Notes: a model not told the origin generated them from the sequence alone. A stretch of 64,000 nt of DNA from Isoetes taiwanensis (GCA_021234155.1 JAJEKV010000003.1:12893819-12957818); one strand, 5' to 3'; shown: positions 1 to 9,959, counted from the first letter of the stretch. Numbers and translations are program-made.

Positions 1-57
1 TCTTGGAAAAGATTTGCATCTTTTTCGAATTCCCCTGACCATGTGGCAGCAGCTACC
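1..57 (-). mobile_element. Edge of a third truncated LINE unit
   Basis: These bases repeat 2449-2505 and 4897-4953. They are the 5' end of a further truncated LINE whose body lies outside the window. The break into the linker after base 57 is at the same nucleotide as in the next unit. Confidence 0.85.
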
Positions 58-170
58 ATATTCTTGCATCTCGAACTAGGAGTCAAATTACAAATCTCTT
101 ATGCTGTCACAATAGGCAAACCTCGGCCATTGACGGAGGGCATAATATAGCATATACCAAAAAATACATA

Positions 171-2505
171 ATTATTATTATTATTATATCTGATGCTCAC
201 TTGGGCCCTGAGAGGCCATGGAGCACATGAACAATTGAATTACAGTTTTAGAAGCAAGGAGCTGGGTGCATCCACCGCTCTTATGTATGACCCTAGTGTC
301 ATTGGCGCTATAGAGAGTAGCAAATAGAAATCTTCTGCCTGAATATCATAATTGTGCCTGATGTCTTCATATGCGGAGCATTGTATGAAAACATGATATT
401 CATCTTCGATCTGACCTGTTTGGCAAATTTTACATGCGCGTTCTTCAATTGGAACTTTCGCCCATCTCCCCAACTCTATTTCCAATTTGTGAGATCCTGT
501 CCTATATCTGGCTATCAGTTTCCTTTGAACTGATGAGGAGTTTACCTTTAGGTACGATTGGCACTCATATATTGTCATATGATTGACATCTGTCTGATAT
601 ATGTGCATCCTTTTCCCAGGGTCGGCCCAAATCTTTTGTACTGCCAGCTTTTCAAGTATGGTTCTGAATTCTTCCTTGTTTGTTAGGCATGCCGAAACGT
701 CCAAGCCCCATTTGTTTGCCCACGCTATCAGGTTTTTCGACCAGTCTGAGTACTCCATAGCTTGGTGCGACAGCCTGTCTGAGCCTTGCTCTTTAATTCT
801 GTTATAGAAATTTACAGCTTGGTATAGTCCTTCCAACTCTAACGGGAACAAACCGACTTCTGCAAGCATTATAGCATAGGGGATTTGTGCCCTTATTCTG
901 AGTTCTATTCTCAGAAACATCTTTTGGACGGTTTCGATTTGTGTCCATAGTCGTGAAGAGATGCCTGGTCCCGAAATTGGGGCACCATACAGTACCACAG
1001 TTTGGACTAAACATTTGAACAGAATTTTCTTCAAATTCCAATCTGTAAGGGAGGCTTTGTTACACTTTGCTAACATGCTGTATAGCGCCGCCTTTCCCCC
1101 GAGAACTCTTCTATTAATGCATTTCTTCCAACCGTAATTTGAAGCAATGTCAATCCCGAGGTATTTGTATGAGTCCACAGTTTCTAGGACCTGTCCCTTA
1201 TATGTAAATTCTGGTCGGTCTCTCGTTCCAAAGACCATTATCTTGGATTTTGACAGATTAACATTCATCTTTTTCTCGTCACAAAAGCTTTCCAAATTTT
1301 CTAAGTGTTCTTGTAATGTGTTCTTCCTGCCTGCAAGCAGAACCACGTCATCAGCATATAGGAGCAGCTGGATGAGATATGTATCTAGTTTGATTCCTGC
1401 CAGTGACCTGGCTCTTAGCCAGTCATCTAGTTCGTCTATGAAAACTCCAAACAGAGTTGGAGATAATGGACATCCCTGCCGGACTCCAATAGTGCTTCTG
1501 ATTTTGGTATCTATATCCCATGATACTTTAATTAGAACCTCCTCATACAGTTGAGAGACTGCTGCTCTTAGTTCTTGTGGAACTCCAATCTGAATCAATC
1601 TGTCACTGAGCTCCTTTCGAGGAATTGTGTCGAATGCCTTTGAAAAATCAATGAATGCTATATACAAGGACGCGTTTGGTGCTTTGGCCTTTTCTATCAA
1701 GGATCGGAGAGTGAGCACATGATCCAAAGTATTGTGTTTAACTCGAAAACCAGCTTGGCATTGGGAGCATACCTGTGCTTGCTCTGCCCAAGAACTAAGT
1801 TTATTCTCCAGTAAGCCTCCCAAAATTTTGGAGAATATACTACCAATTAAGATAGTCCTGTAATTTCCTGTGATCTTTTTATCTCCTCCTTTATATATTG
1901 GGTGGACCTTATTTATTCTCCAATTGGCTGGTAGCCCATGCATGAGGCTTTTATTTAGCAGCTTTGTTAAAATAGCCATTGTCTTTTCGCCACTCCATTT
2001 TAGGAGCTCCACACAAAGCCCATCTGCATCGACTGCTTTATTGTTGGATGCTTTTGATAAACATGTTTGAACTTCTGCTGTTGTGAAAAGTTCCACCATG
2101 GGAGCCATTTTTTGCATGCTGGCGCCTTCCTTTTCATAAAGGGATTTGACCAGATTTACCAGCTCTGTACTATCCAATTTTGCTTGCTGTTGGGCGCCTT
2201 GCAGTGCACTCCAAAAGCTTTTTGGGTGCTTGCTCAATTGATCAGACAACTCTAATTGTCTTTTAACATTATAAGCACGTTTTTTATGCCTTATAAACCG
2301 CTTGTACCACTTGGGTTTGCAGATGCAAAATTGTGGCAGCCTCCTTCTCGCTTCCTGGCACTCTAAGTCCCACCAATAATTGCAAGGTTTGCCTTGTGTA
2401 TGTTTCCTAGTGAGCCCGAAAACTCTCTTCCCTGCTGTAAGTAATAATTCTTGGAAAAGATTTGCATCTTTTTCGAATTCCCCTGACCATGTGGCAGCAG
2501 CTACC
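171..2505 (-). mobile_element. 5'-truncated LINE, lower unit
   Basis: A minus-strand non-LTR retrotransposon that lacks ORF1 and the endonuclease domain. The 3' end is a simple (ATA)n tail, read on the minus strand, at 171-187. This replaces the poly-A tail seen in many plant L1 elements. The 5' break falls just before the reverse transcriptase region. The sequence is colinear, without net indels, with 2619-4953 of the longer LINE. Confidence 0.9.
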
Positions 2506-2534
2506 ATATTCTTGCATCTCGAACTAGGAGTCAA
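240..2534 (-). CDS. LINE reverse transcriptase, endonuclease missing
   Basis: A 764-residue open frame. The first ten residues come from the linker, so the ATG is accidental; LINE homology begins at VAAATWSG. The reverse transcriptase has motif A (FIDFSKAFD), the QGCPLSPTLFG block and the catalytic YADD at residues 393-396 (bases 1347-1358). A C-terminal cysteine/histidine cluster, CKIC...H...C, starts near residue 701; it is typical of the zinc-binding tail of many LINE ORF2 proteins. Compared with the neighbouring copy it carries about 18 substitutions, such as IGVRQG for IRVRQG. Without an endonuclease it could not mobilise by itself. No transcriptional signal is visible. Confidence 0.85.
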   Translation of the reverse strand: MTPSSRCKNMVAAATWSGEFEKDANLFQELLLTAGKRVFGLTRKHTQGKPCNYWWDLECQEARRRLPQFCICKPKWYKRFIRHKKRAYNVKRQLELSDQLSKHPKSFWSALQGAQQQAKLDSTELVNLVKSLYEKEGASMQKMAPMVELFTTAEVQTCLSKASNNKAVDADGLCVELLKWSGEKTMAILTKLLNKSLMHGLPANWRINKVHPIYKGGDKKITGNYRTILIGSIFSKILGGLLENKLSSWAEQAQVCSQCQAGFRVKHNTLDHVLTLRSLIEKAKAPNASLYIAFIDFSKAFDTIPRKELSDRLIQIGVPQELRAAVSQLYEEVLIKVSWDIDTKIRSTIGVRQGCPLSPTLFGVFIDELDDWLRARSLAGIKLDTYLIQLLLYADDVVLLAGRKNTLQEHLENLESFCDEKKMNVNLSKSKIMVFGTRDRPEFTYKGQVLETVDSYKYLGIDIASNYGWKKCINRRVLGGKAALYSMLAKCNKASLTDWNLKKILFKCLVQTVVLYGAPISGPGISSRLWTQIETVQKMFLRIELRIRAQIPYAIMLAEVGLFPLELEGLYQAVNFYNRIKEQGSDRLSHQAMEYSDWSKNLIAWANKWGLDVSACLTNKEEFRTILEKLAVQKIWADPGKRMHIYQTDVNHMTIYECQSYLKVNSSSVQRKLIARYRTGSHKLEIELGRWAKVPIEERACKICQTGQIEDEYHVFIQCSAYEDIRHNYDIQAEDFYLLLSIAPMTLGSYIRAVDAPSSLLLKL

Positions 2535-2618
2535 ATTACAAATCTCTTATACTGTCACAATAGGCAAACCTCGGCCATTGACGGAGGGCATAATATAGCA
2601 TATACCAAAAAATACATA
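2506..2618. repeat. 113-bp linker between LINE units
   Basis: The same linker occurs at 58-170 with very few differences (ATACTGTC here, ATGCTGTC there). It is probably the genomic flank of the original LINE insertion, amplified with it. On the minus strand it supplies an in-frame ATG to the truncated LINE frame. Confidence 0.85.
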
Positions 2619-2687
2619 ATTATTATTATTATTATATCTGATGCTCACTTGGGCCCTGAGAGGCCATGGAGCACATGAACAATTGAA

Positions 2688-5474
2688 TTACAGTTTTAGA
2701 AGCAAGGAGCTGGGTGCATCCACCGCTCTTATGTATGACCCTAGTGTCATTGGCGCTATAGAGAGTAGCAAATAGAAATCTTCTGCCTGAATATCATAAT
2801 TGTGCCTGATGTCTTCATATGCGGAGCATTGTATGAAAACATGATATTCATCTTCGATCTGACCTGTTTGGCAAATTTTACATGTGCGTTCTTCAACTGG
2901 AACTTTCGCCCGTCTCCCCAACTCTATTTCCAATCTGTGAGATCCTGTCCTATATCTGGCTATCAGTTTCCTTTGAGCTGATGAGGAGTTTACCTTTAGG
3001 TACGATTGGCACTCATATATTGTCATGTGATTGACATCTGTCTGATATATGTGCATCCTTTTCCCAGGGTCGGCCCAAATCTTTTGTACTGCCAGCTTTT
3101 CAAGTATGGTTCTGAATTCTTCCTTGTTTGTTGGGCATGCCGAAACGTCCAAGCCCCATTTGTTTGCCCACGCTATCAGGTTTTTCGACCAGTCTGAGTA
3201 CTCCATAGCTTGGTGCGACAGCCTGTCTGAGCCTTGCTCTTTAATTCTGTTATAGAAATTTACAGCTTGGTATAGTCCTTCCAACTCTAACGGGAACAAA
3301 CCGACTTCTGCAAGCATTATAGCATAGGGGATTTGTGTCCTTATTCCGAGTTCTGTTCTCAGAAACATCTTTTGGACGGTTTCGATTTGTGTCCATAGTC
3401 GTGAAGAGATGCCTGGTCTCCAAATTGGGGCACCATACAGTACCACAGTTTGGACTAAACATTTGAACAGAATTTTCTTCAAATTCCAATCTGTAAGGGA
3501 GGCTTTGTTACACTTTGCTAACATGCTATATAGAGCCGCCTTTCCCCCGAGAACTCTTCTATTAATGCAGTTCTTCCAACTGTAATTTGAAGCAATGTCA
3601 ATCCCGAGGTATTTGTATGAGTCCACAGGTTCTAGGACCTGGCCCTTATATGTAAATTCTGGTCGGTCTCTCGTTCCAAAGACCATTATCTTGGATTTTG
3701 ACAGATTAACATTCATCTTTTTCTCGTCACAAAAGCTTTCCAAATTTTCTAAGTGTTCTTGTAATGTGTTCTTCCTGCTTGCAAGCAGAACCACGTCATC
3801 AGCATATAGGAGCAACTGGATGAGATATGTACCTAGTTTGGTTCCTGCCAGTGACCTGGCTCTTAGCCAGTCATCTAGTTCGTCTATGAAAACTCCAAAC
3901 AGAGTTGGAGATAACGGACATCCCTGCCGGACTCTAATAGTGCTTCTGATTTTGGTATCTATATCCCATGATACTTTAATTAGAACCTCCTCATACAGTT
4001 GAGAGACTGCTGCCCTTAGTTCTTGTGGAACTCCAATCTGAATCAATCTGTCACTGAGCTCCTTTCGAGGAATTGTGTCGAATGCCTTTGAAAAATCAAT
4101 GAATGCTATATACAAGGACGCGTTTGGTGCTTTGGCCTTTTCTATCAAGGATCGGAGAGTGAGCACATGATCCAAAGTATTGTGTTTAACTCGAAAACCA
4201 GCTTGGCATTGGGAGCATACCTGTGCTTGCTCTGCCCAAGAACTAAGTTTATTCTCCAGTAAGCCTCCCAAAATTTTGGAGAATATACTACCAATTAAGA
4301 TAGTCCTGTAATTTCCTGTGATCTTTTTATCTCCTCTTTTATATATTGGGTGGACCTTATTTATTCTCCAATTGGCTGGTAGCCCATGCATGAGGCTTTT
4401 ATTTAGCAGCTTTGTTAAAATAGCCATTGTCTTTTCGCCACTCCATTTTAGGAGCTCCACACAAAGCCCATCTGCATCGACTGCTTTATTGTTGGATGCT
4501 TTTGATAAACATGTTTGAACTTCTGCTGTTGTGAAAAGTTCCACCATGGGAGCCATTTTTTGCATGCTGGCGCCTTCCTTTTCATAAAGGGATTTGACCA
4601 GATTTACCAGCTCTGTACTATCCAATTTTGCTTGCTGTTGGGCGCCTTGCAGGGCACTCCAAAAGCTTTTTGGGTGCTTGCTCAATTGATCAGACAACTC
4701 TAATTGTCTTTTAACATTATAAGCACGTTTTTTATGCCTTATAAACCGCTTGTACCACTTGGGTTTGCAGATGCAAAATTGTGGCAGCCTCCTTCTCGCT
4801 TCCTGGCACTCTAAGTCCCACCAATAATTGCAAGGTTTGCCTTGTGTATGTTTCCTAGTGAGCCCGAAAACTCTCTTCCCTGCTGTAAGTAATAATTCTT
4901 GGAAAAGATTTGCATCTTTTTCGAATTCCCCTGACCATGTGGCAGCAGCTACCAATTCTTCTAAGTTGTTCTCATATGCTTTATGCAGATTGTACCTGAC
5001 CTTCAATCTCGGGTGGAAAGTGGATACTGTTGTGTCTAAATGGGCAGTTGCTTTAAGCACCATGTGTAGAGGAGCATGATCAGATTCGTGAAGATGCTCT
5101 CCCACATAGAAATCTTCAATAAGATCTTTGTTTCGTGCTAACATATAATCAATGGTACTGCCTCCTACATGGTTTCTGTATGTCAAATTTCCAGAGCGAG
5201 GAAAAGATTTGATTCCATTCATTATCTTCAGTTGGCAGGTTGTGCTTAGTTCCAGCAATCTTTGACCCATCTCATTTGATAGTGTATCTGCTGAAAATCT
5301 GTCATAAACTGGGTCCCCCAACTCATCAAGGTGTACATTTGTGAGATCTTTATATGTCTTGGCTTGTTGGCAGCCTGTTAGCAGAATACTCCAATATGTC
5401 CGAATAGATGTTTCCATATGGATTATCCTTGTCAAGGTCAAGCCGACTGTAAGTATGCGAGCTGTCTGGTGCAA
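2688..5474 (-). CDS. LINE ORF2: endonuclease C-terminal part, RT, zinc-binding tail
   Basis: A 928-residue frame. The N-terminal part holds the end of an APE-type endonuclease: GGSTIDYML and then HESDHAPL, which carries the S-D-H catalytic signature. The reverse transcriptase follows with YADD at about residues 557-560 (3795-3806), then the CKIC...H...C cluster. The apparent start is not real. In another minus-strand frame, bases about 5500-5350 read CYFAPDSS and then GNIYSDILEYS, the expected endonuclease middle part. That frame meets this one near 5345-5360, so a frameshift or small deletion has removed the expected GDFN motif. Nuclease and RT of one polyprotein, which would nick target DNA and prime reverse transcription. 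Confidence 0.88.
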   Translation of the reverse strand: MHQTARILTVGLTLTRIIHMETSIRTYWSILLTGCQQAKTYKDLTNVHLDELGDPVYDRFSADTLSNEMGQRLLELSTTCQLKIMNGIKSFPRSGNLTYRNHVGGSTIDYMLARNKDLIEDFYVGEHLHESDHAPLHMVLKATAHLDTTVSTFHPRLKVRYNLHKAYENNLEELVAAATWSGEFEKDANLFQELLLTAGKRVFGLTRKHTQGKPCNYWWDLECQEARRRLPQFCICKPKWYKRFIRHKKRAYNVKRQLELSDQLSKHPKSFWSALQGAQQQAKLDSTELVNLVKSLYEKEGASMQKMAPMVELFTTAEVQTCLSKASNNKAVDADGLCVELLKWSGEKTMAILTKLLNKSLMHGLPANWRINKVHPIYKRGDKKITGNYRTILIGSIFSKILGGLLENKLSSWAEQAQVCSQCQAGFRVKHNTLDHVLTLRSLIEKAKAPNASLYIAFIDFSKAFDTIPRKELSDRLIQIGVPQELRAAVSQLYEEVLIKVSWDIDTKIRSTIRVRQGCPLSPTLFGVFIDELDDWLRARSLAGTKLGTYLIQLLLYADDVVLLASRKNTLQEHLENLESFCDEKKMNVNLSKSKIMVFGTRDRPEFTYKGQVLEPVDSYKYLGIDIASNYSWKNCINRRVLGGKAALYSMLAKCNKASLTDWNLKKILFKCLVQTVVLYGAPIWRPGISSRLWTQIETVQKMFLRTELGIRTQIPYAIMLAEVGLFPLELEGLYQAVNFYNRIKEQGSDRLSHQAMEYSDWSKNLIAWANKWGLDVSACPTNKEEFRTILEKLAVQKIWADPGKRMHIYQTDVNHMTIYECQSYLKVNSSSAQRKLIARYRTGSHRLEIELGRRAKVPVEERTCKICQTGQIEDEYHVFIQCSAYEDIRHNYDIQAEDFYLLLSIAPMTLGSYIRAVDAPSSLLLKL

Positions 5475-5586
5475 AATAGCACGCAGCTAAGAATAATGGT
5501 GGTTGCCCATTCCCATTTATCTGAATCCAAATATACTGGTTACTTGGATCTTGTTAAGGTCATTTGTTTTAAATCAAATACAACTG

Positions 5587-5904
5587 TTATTGTTTAGCTC
5601 CATTCTTAGCTCTGATATAAACTGTGCGCCAGCACATGCCACTCAAATTGCTAAGGACCTGTGTCTCATAAACTATGTCTATCTTCTTGTAGATGGCAAT
5701 TCCTCCGAAGCCACGGCCAGCCCCTGTTATCTTTTCATTCCACACTTGACTTAGCAGCACATAACCAGGTACATCAGGAGGAAGTCTAAATTGGTAAGCC
5801 CAAGTTTCGATGAAGCAGAGTATATCTTGGTGTCTCCAGATTTCCATAGTTGCATTTATCTTGGCCTGGGTTAGTCCATGTGTATTCCATAGACTGACTC
5901 TCAA
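5587..5904 (-). pseudogene. LINE ORF2 endonuclease N-terminus
   Basis: A 105-residue frame beginning MRVSLWNTHGL and containing CFIETW. These match the first two conserved blocks of APE-type LINE endonucleases (the metal-binding asparagine and glutamate). It ends in a stop before the rest of the domain, which continues in other frames below 5550. It lies 12 bp downstream of the ORF1 stop, the normal spacing of a bicistronic LINE. Read with the next frame it is the start of ORF2, broken by at least two frame changes. Confidence 0.75.
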
Positions 5905-5916
5905 GGCCCTTACTTC

Positions 5917-6568
5917 CTATTTGTGTCTTCTGTTTGTGACAATAGCCTTTCCATTCTGATCAAGGTAAGCAACTAAACCCTTGTCTCGAGCTTCCTTCAC
6001 TCTAGCCCATTCCTGCTTGCGTACTTGTAGCTGGCCTGGAGTTAAATCCCGGTCCAGCCATATCCTTTCTCCTTTCAGAGCACTCCTGTTGAGGAGCACC
6101 CGGTCCCTGGCTTCTTTTGTGTGAAATTTCACTAGTATTGGGCGGGCATATGAACCCGGTTTTCCCAATCTACGTGAAGAAACATGTAATGAATCATGAA
6201 GGTGCATTGTGTCTGAAAAGGATCTTCTTACCGTGTCTGTCAGGTCTTCTCCTTCAATCTCTGGTAATCCGGATATCTTCAGATTTTTGGTACGAATTTC
6301 TTGGTCCATTTGTTCAGATGATACCTCAGCTTGGTGAATTCTCATTTGTTCTTTGGTGGTTTCAGCCACCAGAGAAGCTAACTTGTGTTCTAGCTCTGTA
6401 ATCTGTGCCCTAAGATCAGTAGACGGTTTTTGCTTCTACAGTTTGGTCTTTGTTTTCAGACCTTAAAGATTTGATCTCGGCTTTCAAATCCAAGACCAAA
6501 GCTATCAGACTGGCTGTGTCTCCATCAAATTCGATGGAGCACTCACCTTTCTTTGCCTTCGGGGGCAT
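5917..6568 (-). pseudogene. LINE ORF1 RNA-binding protein, frameshifted
   Basis: A start at 6566-6568 gives MPPKAKKGECSIEFDG and then a heptad-like stretch rich in L, K and E, ending in TGA after 51 codons at about 6416. One base over, the frame continues with LRAQITELEHKLASL and runs to a stop at 5917. The second part has the ORF1 RRM-like signature (NLKISGLPE, then an RPILVKF block), so the protein is a coiled coil followed by an RNA-binding domain, as in L1-type ORF1 proteins. Its expected role is to coat the LINE RNA. Codon 1 of the long open piece is not a true start. Confidence 0.7.
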
Positions 6569-6600
6569 CCCCTAAAAAAAAAAACCCCCTGCGCCCGAAT

Positions 6601-7015
6601 CTGCGCCCGAAATATGAAATTGAAGCCATTATAATATGGCCATTAGCTTGAATATCCGATGTAAAGAAATACTAGAAACCCTAACCAAAATGATTACTTA
6701 GACCATAGTGCATCAAAGATTCTTGTGCAAATGAAATATGAATATCATATTTGCACAAAAGAGCCCGCTATTCATTATGTGAAGGGAGAGTCCACCACTG
6801 AAAACCCTCGAAAAATACCAATGAAGAATCAATTTTAAAAAATACACCATTGCATATCCATCATTAGAGAAAAAAATGCAATATAATGTTTGTACATAAG
6901 CTTTCCAATTTGACCCTTGGATATCAAATTGTACATTGAAAATCAAGTTAGATTCATGCAATCTAGAACTAAGCTCATCGATGAATCTATGTCGCAGCAC
7001 ATTGTGGAGCTCAAA
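6601..7015. other. AT-rich spacer without recognised gene
   Basis: Between the LINE 5' end and the TRIM. Only short, overlapping open frames occur on both strands; none has a recognisable motif. Confidence 0.5.
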
Positions 7016-7348
7016 TGTTACGCACTAGCACCTCTAGTAATAACCAACACACCAAAAGGGCGGATCCTTCAAGGAAATTGTTATCCAATGGGCCCCAACC
7101 TTTCCAGGCTTTATCCCATACCCCATAGACCATATCAATTCCTCCCCTCCTCGAGATGCTTACCCTCAAACATGTGGAACACACCAATGTTGCCACGAGG
7201 AATTGAACCTTGGCTCTGATACCAAATGTTACGCACTAGCACCTCTAGTGATAACCAACACACCAAAAGGGCGCATCCTTCAAGAAAATCGTTATCCAAT
7301 GGGCCCCAACCTTTCCAGGCTTTATCCCATACCCCATAGACCATATCA
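7016..7348 (-). mobile_element. TRIM: miniature LTR retrotransposon
   Basis: Two direct repeats of exactly 122 bp (7016-7137 and 7227-7348) differ at a handful of bases and both run TG...CA on the minus strand (TGATATGG ... GCGTAACA). Two bases inside the upstream repeat lies TGGTATCAGAGCC (7212-7224), the standard plant primer-binding site for initiator tRNA-Met. Against the downstream repeat lies a polypurine tract (minus strand GAGGAGGGGAGGAA, 7139-7152). The internal domain is about 89 bp and non-coding. This is the full architecture of a TRIM/SMART element, which depends on other elements for its proteins. No clear 5-bp target-site duplication is visible. Confidence 0.85.
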
Positions 7349-7410
7349 CCAACAATTTCGTTATTGCATCATGAATTGCACTATATGATAAGTATATGCA
7401 TATGGTATTA

Positions 7411-7440
7411 CTAGAAAAAGTGCCCAGCGTTGCTGGGCTT
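7411..7440 (-). other. Helitron 2 3' terminus: hairpin plus CTAG
   Basis: A 7-bp perfect stem (GCCCAGC/GCTGGGC, loop AAC) lies seven bases before the terminal CTAG and is followed by T in the flank. In Helitrons this structure is the rolling-circle termination signal. The same structure occurs at 45475-45504. Confidence 0.85.
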
Positions 7441-7701
7441 TTTGTCAGGTATAAGTTTAAATCTGAAGTTTTCTTTGGTACTCACACTGCAAGTTACATG
7501 CATTTTATTTGGGCCGCTTATATAAGATGCTAGGAGCCTTAAAAGACTATCAAGAGACACTTTCAACTATAACATCAAAACTTGCCATCAAAGGTTTTAA
7601 TGTTTTTCAATGACCTTGCAAGACACATGTCACATCCTTGCTTTTTTCCACTCCAAATTATAGAATGAGGGCCCTCTATAAATAATTTGGAAATTTTTGC
7701 T

Positions 7702-7754
7702 TCATGCGGCTGTATTGATCATAACAGTATGCGACTGTATTGATCATAACAGTA
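7702..7754. repeat. Short tandem duplication inside Helitron 2
   Basis: The segment GACTGTATTGATCATAACAG and its near copy GGCTGTATTGATCATAACAG stand directly side by side, about 26 bp apart. Confidence 0.7.
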
Positions 7755-8769
7755 AATTGCCTTCTGAGTCAAACCCAGCTCATATGATCATTTTCACTAA
7801 TAGGCCTGACAGTAGTACTGCAATCCTGCGAAGACTGCTAGTTGTACTGGCTTCTCATGTTATGATCCTTTTCTAAAGCTACAGCTTGATTTTTCCATTA
7901 GCATGAACAGTTGTGCGGGTCGAAAAATGTCTGACGCTAGTATAACTGTGTTGCATCATTCTGTGCTGTCGCGATTGCCTCTTTCCTAAGAGCAGCATTG
8001 GTAAAGTAGAGGATTGTTGTGCATTAACTTCATTTCTGTCTGCTATTAGCTCTTTGCAATTTTGTGCCTTTATGCCCCTTCTGTTGTTTGTTGCCCTTGT
8101 CTAAGTGGTCTCCACGAACATCTGAAAGTCTTATCTATCTACCTCAAATGACTAATGCATACTTTCAGTCGAGACAAATTCATCTCTCTTTTGAAATGTA
8201 TAGTCTCGATAGTAGCGAAGAGCAAGGACATAGAGTGAGGACCATGGCATCCTCAAAGAAGTCTCAATACGAACACGTGCTTTCCCAAGTCATTCTACGT
8301 GTTAAGGACTCGAGATATGACAAGATTGTCTGTGACAAACTGCAAGACCATTTTCAAAGCTTCCAACTTTCAATTCCCTCATTCCACTACTTGCTATATT
8401 CTAGTATATTTAAGGCGTGTTATTGTTGGAGCCGTTGTTGCAATATGTAAGCTCCTTGCAGGAAATCTATTAAAAGGTCACCACACTCTTGGGGTTGAAA
8501 TTGGCCCTCAAAACTGTCATTCAGCCACAAACGTTGGGAGGGGACAATTGCACTCTCATGGCAAAATTACCTTGCTTGGGAGGGCGATAACCCCCACAAT
8601 TGCACGGGATATGGACCCACTAAGCACGGGAGAAGGCAACCATAGAACTATAAATAAATAGGAAAGAAAACTCAAGCTGTCGGTCTGTTGTGCTTTTATA
8701 CGTCCTCAATCGGCAATGCCAATGTTTCTCAGTCGGAACACGTGATGCCATTAAAATAGATTGGTATAC

Positions 8770-9275
8770 AGAAACAACGTAAGCCAAGAATAAAGCTAGA
8801 TATTGAGCATGCTCCTGTAATAGATCCAAAGTGGATATATTAGCCAAACTGTTACAAAATACCTGCTTTATTGGGAACAAAAGCCGCATGATTGAGCACT
8901 AAAGCCAAGAATTATAGCTATATACTGAGCATGCTCCTGTAACAGATGCAAAGTGGATATATTAGCCAAACTGTTACAAAAGACCTGCTTTATTGGGAAC
9001 AAAAGCTGCATGGTTGAGCACGTAAGCCAAGAATTAAAGCTATATATCGAAAGCATGCTCCCGTAAATGCATCCAAAGTGTATAAATTACCAAACTGTTA
9101 CACAAGACCTGCTTTATTGGGAACAAAGGCTGCGTGATTGAGCACATAAGCCAAGAATTAAAGCTATATATTGAGCATGCTCACAGAAAGGATCCAAAGT
9201 GGACATATTAGGCCAAACCGCTACAAAGGACCTCGCTTTATTGGGAACAAAAGCCGCATGATTGACCACGCCTTT
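8770..9275. repeat. Minisatellite, four units of about 122 bp
   Basis: Units are phased by GAGCATGCTC at about 8805, 8927, 9050 and 9174 (steps 122, 124, 122). Each contains AAACTGTTACA and TTTATTGGGAACAAAAG. Short minus-strand frames here are repeats of the unit, not genes. Internal minisatellites are common in Helitrons. Confidence 0.85.
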
Positions 9276-9575
9276 AATTACGCCCGATGATGTAAGATAG
9301 ATTGTCCAAAGACATGCAACAACAAAACCATGTATCATATCACTTCAACAATTAACCAACTCCAATCATCACTTTGAGCTTGATCCCGCTCCATCCGGGC
9401 TTTAATTCAATGCTCTAGTGATCAAAGCAACCTCCACGCCCCGGTGATCAAACAATCTAGAGTATATCCGCCGATGCCAGTCCATAGTGTAACGTTTTTG
9501 CAGACTTCCAGCTCATTGATTGGAGGTTACATGCCACTATAGACAAAATGAAGCCATTGTATATGTCTTGCAAGA

Positions 9576-9779
9576 TTAAGCACTTATGATTGGATAGCCC
9601 ATTCCAGCTGATGAAGGTCCGCTTGCATTACCAACGAAGTTAACTGCAGCTCCAACCAAATTACTACCGTAAATACCATGTGAACTTGCCACAAACCGTG
9701 GAGGAAGACCAGTTGCATCTAAAGCAGAGTAGGCAGGCTTTGAAGCAAAATCAAACTCAAGGGGCAAGTCTTCCAAAGT
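9576..9779 (-). pseudogene. Captured terminal exon, gene not recognised
   Basis: A canonical acceptor (TTGCAG before 9779) opens a frame that reads TLEDLPLEFDFASKPAYSAL, runs about 67 residues and ends in TAA at 9576. The glycine/serine-rich tail ends GYPIISA. The frame is well kept and has plant-like codon use, so it is probably the last exon of a host gene carried by the Helitron. I do not recognise the family. It lies on the same strand as the other captured pieces. Confidence 0.45.
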
Positions 9780-9959
9780 CTGCAAGTATTTTATGGCTGA
9801 CTATTAGATACACATGATATATAATATACTCACAAAACTCACACTTACAAAGGTAGCTTGCTGAAAAACTTTCAAAAGCTCCTTGCAACGTTTCCTTTTT
9901 ATAGAAATGTCCTCCCTTTCCTGAAGCCCCGGGGGGTGCACACAATGTGAAGACTATAT

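Larger units (their letters stand above)
1..4953. repeat. Head-to-tail array of a 2,448-bp LINE-plus-linker unit
   Basis: Bases 1 onward match 2449 onward, which in turn match 4897 onward: the same 2,448-bp offset twice, with no net length change. Each unit is a minus-strand LINE truncated after GGCAGCAGCTACC, then a 113-bp linker, then the (ATT)n tail of the next LINE. The unit nearest the full-length LINE continues into LINE sequence at 4954; the lower units switch to linker at 58 and 2506. The copies differ by scattered substitutions (about 18 amino acids between the two long ORFs), so they are not identical assembly duplicates. Unequal crossing-over is inferred. The array runs off the left edge. 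Confidence 0.9.
2619..6568 (-). mobile_element. Near full-length LINE with ORF1 and ORF2
   Basis: Order on the minus strand: ORF1 (6568 to 5917), endonuclease, reverse transcriptase, cysteine cluster, and a 3' (ATA)n tail at 2619-2635. The 5' boundary is uncertain. It lies at or just above the ORF1 ATG at 6568, near a homopolymer run and a doubled TGCGCCCGAA at 6590-6612. No target-site duplication could be found because the 3' flank is the tandem array. Frame breaks in ORF1 and in the endonuclease make this copy defective, although the RT frame is long and clean. Confidence 0.85.

Noticed and set aside
240-2534. ATG at 2534 as a true start of a LINE protein
   Set aside because: It lies in the linker, not in the LINE.
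8064-8661. Plus-strand ORFs in Helitron 2 as genes
   Set aside because: Opposite strand to the other captured exons, no recognised motif, and overlapping frames.
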